DNA of 11,434 nt from Bacteroidota bacterium (GTDB taxonomy: Bacteria > Bacteroidota > Bacteroidia > Chitinophagales > Chitinophagaceae). The stretch covers positions 1 through 11,434 of the forward strand of contig CANETM010000029.1 of assembly GCA_947441205.1 (NCBI GenBank). Direction: 5' to 3'. A program made the position numbers and the translations under genes. Each line of letters opens with the position of its first letter. The first letter of the stretch is position 1. Below are positions 6,607-11,434 of this stretch, one piece after another. The notes under the pieces are model-generated. The model was not told the origin of the DNA. It saw only the letters and a program-made list of their open reading frames with translations, and did no database searches.

Positions 6607-6614
6607 CAAAGATA
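6607..6614 (-). promoter_or_regulatory. -7 promoter box of comB, adjacent to the ATG
   Basis: TATCTTTG on the minus strand is an exact TAnnTTTG match only 4 nt before ATG 6602. With the usual spacing of 5-7 nt to the transcript start, transcription begins at or next to the initiation codon. A TTG at 6641-6639, inside the end of ssb, lies 24 nt upstream and may serve as the -33 element. Confidence 0.6.
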
Positions 6615-6623
6615 CTAAACACA

Positions 6624-6980
6624 TTAACTTTTTAAGACCAATTCTTTTTGTTTTGATAAAATTAAAATCTCATTTAAAACAATTTCAGTACTTACTCTTT
6701 TCACACCTAATTTATCGGTGAAGGATTTATTTACTAATCGTCCTTCAATAGCGACCTCAGCTCCTTTCGCTAGATACTTTTCAACATACAATGCTAATTT
6801 TGACCATGCAACTAATGTAAACCATTGTGTTTCGTCCAGCCACTCCCCTTTTTGATTTTTATACCTATCATTTACCGCCAATCGAATACTAGCCAATTTT
6901 TTATCATCGCCATATTTTTTTATTTCCGGTTCTGCACCCAAGCGCCCAACTAATTGGACTTTGTTTTTAATTGCTTTCAT
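6624..6980 (-). CDS. ssb: Single-stranded DNA-binding protein, short form without acidic tail
   Basis: A 118-residue single-OB-fold SSB that coats single-stranded DNA in replication and repair, usually as a tetramer. Visible: NKVQLVGRLGAEPEIK (6-21), the core strand LASIRLAVND (29-38), TQWFTLVAWSKLA (51-63) and KGAEVAIEGRL (72-82), all typical positions. The chain ends in basic KQKELVLKS, and the acidic DDDIPF-type tip that binds partner proteins in most SSBs is missing. I chose ATG 6980; an in-frame TTG at 7013 would add 11 atypical residues and overlaps the promoter. The stop lies 21 nt before comB, but comB has its own box. It may be a secondary SSB; the main one would then be elsewhere. 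Confidence 0.92.
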   Translation of the reverse strand: MKAIKNKVQLVGRLGAEPEIKKYGDDKKLASIRLAVNDRYKNQKGEWLDETQWFTLVAWSKLALYVEKYLAKGAEVAIEGRLVNKSFTDKLGVKRVSTEIVLNEILILSKQKELVLKS

Positions 6981-7002
6981 GTTAATATTTTTTATTGAAA
7001 CA

Positions 7003-7010
7003 CAAAAATG
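7003..7010 (-). promoter_or_regulatory. Probable -7 promoter box of ssb
   Basis: CATTTTTG on the minus strand matches TAnnTTTG at all but the first base, 22 nt before ATG 6980. It lies downstream of the gcvT terminator, where a new promoter is needed. A TTG at 7029-7027 is 16 nt upstream, somewhat close for a -33 element. Confidence 0.4.
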
Positions 7011-7049
7011 CAATTCATAACCTTATCAAAATGCAGTATTAATACGCAT

Positions 7050-7071
7050 AAAAAAGGGGCCAAGGCCCCTT
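7050..7071 (-). terminator. Intrinsic terminator of gcvT
   Basis: AAGGGGCC (7054-7061) and GGCCCCTT (7064-7071) form a GC-rich stem (7 bp with loop CTTG on the minus strand). Read from gcvT it is followed immediately by T6 (7055-7050). It lies 31 nt after the gcvT stop. It is the clearest canonical terminator in the window. Confidence 0.9.
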
Positions 7072-7102
7072 ATAAATTTTTTGTAAAATGAACTTTACAA
7101 TA

Positions 7103-8197
7103 TTACTTAAATGGAAATTTCACCACCATTGCTTTTACCAAAGTGTTTCTAATATCAATAAATATTTCAGTACCCACTTTTGCGTGCTCAGATGCTACAT
7201 ATCCCATTCCTATTGCTTTTCCTAGGCTAGGTGCTTGTGTTCCTGAAGTGACAGATCCAATTTCATTTCCATGAGCATCCTTAATAATATAATAATGACG
7301 AGGTATACCACGATCAATCATTTCGAATCCAACTAATTTTTTAGATACTCCGTTTTCTTTTTGTTCTTTTAAAGCAGCAGCATTTGTAAAGTCTTTGGTG
7401 AATTTTGTAATCCAGCCCAAACCTGCTTCCAATGGACTTGTTGTATCATCAATATCGTTACCATATAAACAAAAGCCCATTTCTAATCTCAACGTATCTC
7501 TTGCACCTAAGCCAATAGGTTGCAACCCATAAGCAGCACCTGCAACAAATAATGCATCCCAAATTTTATTCGCATTATCATTGATGTCTTCAAAATAAAT
7601 TTCGACACCACCCGCACCTGTATAACCTGTTGCACTAATTAATACATTATCGATATCCAATAAAGTACCTTTTACAAAACTATAATAAGGGATATTTAAA
7701 ACATCCATCGAAGTCATTGTTTGTACTATTTTAGTGGCATTCGGACCTTGTACCGCAAGCAAAGCTGTTTTAGCACTTATATTATGCATTTCAACACCTT
7801 TCGTATTATGCTTACTTACCCAGTTCCAATCTTTTTCAATGTTAGATGCATTGACCACCAACATGTAAACTTTATTTTTCTCAACACAATACACTAATAA
7901 GTCGTCAACGATTCCACCAGTTTCATTTGGAAAACAACTATACTGCGCTTTCCCATTTTCTAAAACAGAAGCATCATTACTGGTTACACGTTGTATTAAA
8001 TCCAATGCATTTTCACCTTTTAAAACAAACTCTCCCATATGGCTTACATCAAACACACCCGCCTTATTTCGCACTGCCGCATGCTCATCATTAATTCCTG
8101 TATAGCTGATAGGCATATTATAGCCTGCGAATGGAGCCATTTTAGCACCCAATGCAATATGTTTATGGATAAACGGCGTATTTAAAATTTCACTCAT
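7103..8197 (-). CDS. gcvT: Glycine cleavage system T protein (aminomethyltransferase)
   Basis: A 364-residue GcvT. It transfers the methylene group from aminomethyl-lipoyl GcvH to tetrahydrofolate, releasing ammonia and making 5,10-methylene-THF. Family motifs: FAGYNMPISY (23-32), FDVSHMGE (49-56), GGIVDDLLVY (94-103, containing the folate-site aspartates), SATGYTGAGGVEIY and ARDTLRLEMGF in the middle, and SPLEAGLGW. Length is normal. I chose ATG 8197: an upstream GTG at 8248 would add a hydrophobic 17-residue extension that overlaps the promoter box at 8215-8222. gcvH and gcvP are not in the window, so this subunit is encoded apart from its partners. It has its own promoter and terminator. 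Confidence 0.96.
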   Translation of the reverse strand: MSEILNTPFIHKHIALGAKMAPFAGYNMPISYTGINDEHAAVRNKAGVFDVSHMGEFVLKGENALDLIQRVTSNDASVLENGKAQYSCFPNETGGIVDDLLVYCVEKNKVYMLVVNASNIEKDWNWVSKHNTKGVEMHNISAKTALLAVQGPNATKIVQTMTSMDVLNIPYYSFVKGTLLDIDNVLISATGYTGAGGVEIYFEDINDNANKIWDALFVAGAAYGLQPIGLGARDTLRLEMGFCLYGNDIDDTTSPLEAGLGWITKFTKDFTNAAALKEQKENGVSKKLVGFEMIDRGIPRHYYIIKDAHGNEIGSVTSGTQAPSLGKAIGMGYVASEHAKVGTEIFIDIRNTLVKAMVVKFPFK

Positions 8198-8214
8198 GGC
8201 AATTTGGATTTGTG

Positions 8215-8222
8215 CAAATATA
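8215..8222 (-). promoter_or_regulatory. -7 promoter box of gcvT
   Basis: TATATTTG on the minus strand is an exact TAnnTTTG match, 17 nt before ATG 8197. The predicted leader is about 10 nt long. The box lies just after the terminator of the upstream operon, marking gcvT as a separate transcription unit. No clear -33 TTG is seen. Confidence 0.65.
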
Positions 8223-8242
8223 ATCAAAAAGGATGCTAAATA

Positions 8243-8275
8243 AAACACCCCCTTCTAAGACAGCAAGGGGGCGTT
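8243..8275 (-). terminator. Intrinsic terminator of the padR-pspC operon
   Basis: CCCCCTT (8248-8254) and AAGGGGG (8265-8271) form a 7-bp stem with a 10-nt loop; after one mismatch, AAC/GTT (8244-8246 and 8273-8275) extends it. On the minus strand the stem is followed by TGTTTTATTT. It lies about 50 nt after the pspC-gene stop. Confidence 0.85.
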
Positions 8276-8325
8276 GTTCCAAAAATCAATCAAATAGATA
8301 CTTCAATAATCAAAAAAGAATAAGG

Positions 8326-10509
8326 TTAATAAGTAAAGCGATCTAATACCCATTGTAAGTCATTGAATTTAGAAGCAATTTTGCGAATAGAATTTGTCTT
8401 GTTCGTATTAGGCAAACTTGTCTTCTTTTCCAATTTCAATCTTTCCTCTTTTAATTTATTTATTTTTTCCTCCAATTCATCGGGTGAATCATTATCCTCT
8501 TTATTTATTTCATCCTCTGTTTCGGAATAACCCTCGCGTTTAATTTTTTCTAAACCAGTTGAAGTCATTTTATATTCAACTCCCTTTTCAAAATCATATG
8601 ACTCTCCATCCCAAGGTTCATTCCATTCATCATACCAATCTTCATCAGAAGAGATACGGTCTATTGTTCCAGTTCTCATTCCTCTATTATTTATTTGAAC
8701 ATTAGTTTGTGACCAGCCCTTATTGGTAATTTTAATACGCTTTCCAACTGGAACTGCAATGGTCATAATAATATGCTGATTTCTGAATTTATCTCGCTTA
8801 TTAATAGCAATACCTCGATCCAAGTAAACCAAACTATCCTGTTGCGTTAATTCAAAATTAATGCGACTTGCTAATTCATTCGCGTTTTGTAATGATTTCC
8901 CATTGCTTAACTTAACCACTTTAACCTCAAAACTATCTGTTTTCGATTGTACGATTCTAATGCGTAAGTTTCTTACAAACACTGTGTCATCGTCTGCAAA
9001 ACCTTGAAAAGGAGTTATTTGAAACCAACGATCTTCATAATATTTCATTTTTGGAGAAGCAGTCACTTCTAAATAATTCACGGAAGGATTTGTCAATGCA
9101 ATACTTTGTTCAGTAGGTTGATTATGTTTTGAAAAACTGTTTCCAAGGCTACTGAAAAAATAGAATATGCAAACCCAACCAAAAACCCATAAAGCAATAA
9201 AACTTGATCGCACCCAAATATTAGACTTTTTATAGCCAGCAATTTTTCTAATAATAGCAGTTACGATGGCTAAAATTGGAACCCATACAAAAAATAGTAT
9301 GGTACCAAATGCAGCCCATGATTGAGCGCCATCTTCCAATACAAAACTTTTAAGTGGTAACAATGCTGTGCCAGCGACACCAATTCCAAATAAGGCAGCT
9401 AATAATGAAATACCAATAATTGCCAATATAGTGTATACAAATATTTTAATACAAATGGTAACCACTTTACCTATAAAATAAAGAAACCCTTTTCTTTTTT
9501 CACCTGATCTATTATTTGTATCAGTAGCATTAGTCTGATCATTTTCGGCATTTTGATTTTCCTGTTTTTTATTATAAAAATCACTTCCCCAACTTTGCGC
9601 TCTTTTACTAAAACCTTCCATGTCGTTTTGAATAGTGTTTTTAATACTATTCAAATCCACTTTCTCTCCAACCATTTCTAATTTATCGGCACTGGTTTTT
9701 GCTTCAGGCAATACTAACCATAAAACAATATATACAAATACTGCACCTGGACTAAATGTGATGTCTAAGAAATTAGGAAAATCAGGAGCATCCCAAAATT
9801 GGAACAAATGCATATGTCTAAAATTTACAACAAAACGTATAAATGGAATCAAGAATAAAACCCTGATAATCCAAACTTGAATTCCAAAATATTTTGCCAA
9901 ACCAGTACTCACTCCACCAATTATTTTATTATCAATATCTCTAAATAAACGCTTACGAACACCGCCTACTTCTTTAACTGACGAGCTTGGTACTGCTATC
10001 CATAAAATTAAATAGCCCAATACATTAACACCAATTAAAAAGAACCAAAGAATTCTCACTATCCAGGGCTCTATGACAAAGTAGTTAGCGATACCACTAC
10101 AAACACCACCCAATACTTTGTTTTGTTCATCGCGATATAATCTTTTAGGAATATTACCATTTCTATAAAAATTTGAGTTACTATTATCAGCGGCATTTTG
10201 ATTTCCGTTTTGTTGAGATTGACTTGTGCTTGCTTCAAAACCATCCTGCGCATCGAAATCGGCTGGTCGTCCAATGCTAGAAATTATAGAATCGATGTCT
10301 TCTTCGGTAATACAAACCGATCCTTTTTTTAGTTTGTCTTCACACAATTCAGCAACGCGACATTCAATGTCATTGATAATTTCATCGCGACCTTCTTCGT
10401 TTGTAAAATAAACACGTAAGGTTTCAATGTATTGTTTTAATATTTCAAAAGCATCTTCTTCAATTGGAAGAATACGACCTTGGAAATTTATATTGATTAC
10501 TTTTTTCAT
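8326..10509 (-). CDS. Membrane protein with N-terminal HAAS-like domain and two PspC domains
   Basis: A 727-residue inner-membrane protein. Residues 1-88 are a soluble alpha-helical region ending EEDIDSIISSIGRPADF, resembling the HAAS domain found with PadR regulators. Two PspC domains follow: about 120-176 (KRLYRDEQNKVLGGVCSGIA, then two membrane helices) and about 184-270 (KRLFRDIDNKIIGGVSTGLA), the second with an insert of roughly 25 residues between its helices. Further membrane segments lie near 350-375, 396-420 and 434-453. Beyond that is a soluble domain with acidic patches and a coiled coil (676-698). PspC is a phage-shock envelope-stress protein, so sensing membrane state is likely but inferred. 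ATG 10509 lies 19 nt after padR; an in-frame upstream start would overlap padR. Confidence 0.88.
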   Translation of the reverse strand: MKKVININFQGRILPIEEDAFEILKQYIETLRVYFTNEEGRDEIINDIECRVAELCEDKLKKGSVCITEEDIDSIISSIGRPADFDAQDGFEASTSQSQQNGNQNAADNSNSNFYRNGNIPKRLYRDEQNKVLGGVCSGIANYFVIEPWIVRILWFFLIGVNVLGYLILWIAVPSSSVKEVGGVRKRLFRDIDNKIIGGVSTGLAKYFGIQVWIIRVLFLIPFIRFVVNFRHMHLFQFWDAPDFPNFLDITFSPGAVFVYIVLWLVLPEAKTSADKLEMVGEKVDLNSIKNTIQNDMEGFSKRAQSWGSDFYNKKQENQNAENDQTNATDTNNRSGEKRKGFLYFIGKVVTICIKIFVYTILAIIGISLLAALFGIGVAGTALLPLKSFVLEDGAQSWAAFGTILFFVWVPILAIVTAIIRKIAGYKKSNIWVRSSFIALWVFGWVCIFYFFSSLGNSFSKHNQPTEQSIALTNPSVNYLEVTASPKMKYYEDRWFQITPFQGFADDDTVFVRNLRIRIVQSKTDSFEVKVVKLSNGKSLQNANELASRINFELTQQDSLVYLDRGIAINKRDKFRNQHIIMTIAVPVGKRIKITNKGWSQTNVQINNRGMRTGTIDRISSDEDWYDEWNEPWDGESYDFEKGVEYKMTSTGLEKIKREGYSETEDEINKEDNDSPDELEEKINKLKEERLKLEKKTSLPNTNKTNSIRKIASKFNDLQWVLDRFTY

Positions 10510-10528
10510 AAAATTAAATTTGGATTGT

Positions 10529-10894
10529 TTAAGAAGCCTGACTCGCTTCTTCATTAGCAATTGGGTTATTATTTTGCGTCAATTGATTCACTGAACTTGT
10601 CATTTCATTCCAGGTTTTCAATAAAACAGTAAACGCTTTATCACCCTCCTCGGTTAACACAAAATATTTTCTTGGTGGACCACTCACACTCTCAACCCAT
10701 CTATAATTTAATAAACCTGCATTTTTTAATCGAGTCAATAAAGGATACAAGGTTCCTTCAAGTATATGCAAATTGGCCGTTTTCATTTGTTCGACGATAT
10801 CACTTGGATAAACCTCGCCTTTTTGAATGATGGACAATATGCAAAACTCCAATACGCCCTTGCGCATTTGACTCTGTGTGTTTTGTATATCCAT
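10529..10894 (-). CDS. PadR-family transcriptional regulator
   Basis: A 121-residue winged-helix repressor. MRKGVLEFCILSII (10-23) starts the DNA-binding domain, EGTLYPLLTRLKNAGLL (46-62) is the recognition-helix region, and SGPPRKYFVLTEEG (71-84) is the beta-wing. The C-terminal tail (100-121) is Gln/Asn-rich and lacks a long dimerisation helix, as in short PadR proteins. I chose ATG 10894; the in-frame TTG at 10915 lies inside the -7 box at 10913-10920. The gene forms an operon with the PspC protein 19 nt downstream, an arrangement common in Bacteroidota. A 17-bp inverted repeat directly upstream is the likely autoregulatory operator. The ligand or signal is unknown. Confidence 0.93.
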   Translation of the reverse strand: MDIQNTQSQMRKGVLEFCILSIIQKGEVYPSDIVEQMKTANLHILEGTLYPLLTRLKNAGLLNYRWVESVSGPPRKYFVLTEEGDKAFTVLLKTWNEMTSSVNQLTQNNNPIANEEASQAS

Positions 10895-10912
10895 GATAAT
10901 TACTTTAGAACA

Positions 10913-10920
10913 CAAAGCTA
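10913..10920 (-). promoter_or_regulatory. -7 promoter box of the padR-pspC operon
   Basis: TAGCTTTG on the minus strand is an exact TAnnTTTG match, 18 nt before ATG 10894. It directly abuts the inverted repeat at 10921-10965, which therefore covers the -33 region. Confidence 0.65.
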
Positions 10921-10965
10921 ATAAAATATTTAGTACTATGTATCACACAGTACTAAATATTTTAT
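10921..10965. promoter_or_regulatory. Perfect 17-bp inverted repeat, likely PadR operator
   Basis: ATAAAATATTTAGTACT (10921-10937) is repeated exactly in inverse at 10949-10965, around an 11-bp centre, atgtatcacac. It touches the upstream edge of the padR -7 box and spans the -33 region, the expected place for a repressor site. PadR proteins bind dyads and often repress their own operon. The TAGTACT inner ends are the most specific part, since the outer ends are plain AT. It could instead form an mRNA hairpin only if transcription starts further upstream. Confidence 0.65.
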
Positions 10966-10980
10966 AGTATTATAAAAAAT

Positions 10981-11019
10981 AAATAGCTAACATACTGTTT
11001 TACAATAAGTTAGCTATTT
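10981..11019 (-). terminator. Intrinsic terminator of the peptidase gene
   Basis: AAATAGCTAAC (10981-10991) and GTTAGCTATTT (11009-11019) form a perfect 11-bp stem with a 17-nt loop, about 80 nt after the peptidase stop. On the minus strand it is followed by ATTTTTTATA. The long loop makes it less canonical than the gcvT terminator. Confidence 0.65.
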
Positions 11020-11098
11020 TAATATTTTATGAACGTTTAATTTAAGGTAAGAGCGGTTATAAATAACCATGTACTTTTCCTAACGGAGAGCGTATTTC

Positions 11099-11434
11099 TT
11101 AATAAACGACTAGTTCGTAAAAGTCATCCTCCTGTAGGTATTTGTTGGCTAGATCCTTAATTTGAGCAGGTTGTATTGCCCTCACCGTTTCGATGGTATT
11201 ATAAAAATATTCCTCCGTTAACCCATTTAAAATATAGGATTTCCATCGGCCAATAATTTGAAAAGGACCATCTAAGTCGCCTAATAAGGAACCTAACATA
11301 TAATTTTTAACCAAGTTCAATTCATCAATATCCACTAAATCAGTTCTTAAAATGGACATCTCTTTATACACTTCATCAATGGTTGCTCTGCAAACATCTT
11401 TACCTGCATCGGTGCTTACTAACCATGCACTTTG
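11099..11434 (-). CDS. M16-family (insulinase-like) zinc peptidase, C-terminal 112 residues (5' end beyond window)
   Basis: The frame is open from base 11434 down to TAA at 11099-11101; the GTG at 11371 is only an internal valine codon. The visible part matches the C-terminal lobe of M16 peptidases: an E-x2-EM-type helix (near 21-26), ELNLVKNYMLGSLLGDLDGP (around 38-57, the conserved EL-x3-K-x-GSL region), GRWKSYILNGL, and IKDLANKYL before the end at ELVVY. The zinc site HxxEH would be in the missing N-terminal half, so catalytic competence cannot be judged; many M16 genes come as a catalytic and an inactive partner. It is followed by a terminator and is separate from padR-pspC. Confidence 0.85.
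   Translation of the reverse strand, partial: QSAWLVSTDAGKDVCRATIDEVYKEMSILRTDLVDIDELNLVKNYMLGSLLGDLDGPFQIIGRWKSYILNGLTEEYFYNTIETVRAIQPAQIKDLANKYLQEDDFYELVVY

Noticed and set aside
6981..7013. TTG at 7013 as the ssb start.
   Set aside because: It overlaps the probable -7 box, and ATG 6980 matches the usual start just before NKVQLVGRLG.
7036..7045. Perfect 10-bp palindrome GTATTAATAC upstream of ssb.
   Set aside because: Short and AT-rich, with no matching copy near other promoters in the window; likely chance.
8198..8248. GTG start at 8248 would give GcvT a hydrophobic N-terminal extension like a signal peptide.
   Set aside because: GcvT is cytoplasmic, the extension contains the -7 promoter box, and ATG 8197 gives the normal family start and length.
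10510..10560. Upstream in-frame starts for the PspC protein, extending into padR.
   Set aside because: The added basic residues are not family-like, and ATG 10509 fits MKKVININFQGR as the natural N-terminus with a short gap after padR.
11055..11068. GGTTAT-aa-ATAACC dyad after the peptidase stop.
   Set aside because: 6-bp arms with a 2-nt centre cannot form a good hairpin, and the clear terminator is at 10981-11019.
11060..11098. After the peptidase stop the same frame continues for 13 sense codons before the next TAA, suggesting stop read-through.
   Set aside because: The protein already ends at the normal family position (ELVVY), and 13 open codons is within chance.

Overview
The window looks like Bacteroidota, most likely a Chitinophagaceae or Sphingobacteriia relative (the family is a guess from protein flavour). 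It is AT-rich, Shine-Dalgarno sequences are mostly absent, and at least five genes have an exact Bacteroidota-type -7 box (TAnnTTTG) just upstream. Protein content fits: a GNAT-argG arginine pair, a PadR-PspC pair, ComB, a tail-less SSB and a YHS lipoprotein. Every gene is on the minus strand except the YHS lipoprotein.

Layout from left to right. 1-1490 (minus) is an arginine biosynthesis unit. It reads, in transcription order, as a 39-codon leader ORF rich in arginine codons (1490-1371), a long hairpin (1374-1339), a GNAT acetyltransferase with a TTG start (1274-723), and argG, whose 3' end is cut off at base 1. The leader and hairpin form an island of about 50% GC in an AT-rich intergenic stretch and look like a peptide-dependent attenuator. 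1558-1991 (plus) holds the YHS lipoprotein with its promoter. It converges on a 1254-aa SNF2 helicase with two SWIM fingers (5791-2027), and a 14-bp hairpin lies between the two. 5865-7010 holds comB, probably made from a leaderless mRNA, and a short ssb. 7050-8275 holds gcvT with its own promoter, bounded by two intrinsic terminators. 8326-10965 holds a padR-pspC operon, preceded by a perfect 17-bp inverted repeat that is a likely PadR operator. 10981-11434 holds a terminator and the C-terminal 112 residues of an M16-type peptidase whose 5' end is off the window.

How the genes work together: the GNAT protein and ArgG plausibly act at the start and near the end of arginine synthesis and share one leader that would sense arginyl-tRNA. 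PadR and the HAAS/PspC membrane protein form an envelope-sensing module that probably regulates itself. The helicase, ssb, comB and gcvT appear to be independent housekeeping units. There is no sign of a prophage, insertion sequence, CRISPR array, tRNA or rRNA. The most interesting candidate for an undescribed system is the arginine leader-peptide attenuator at 1339-1490.
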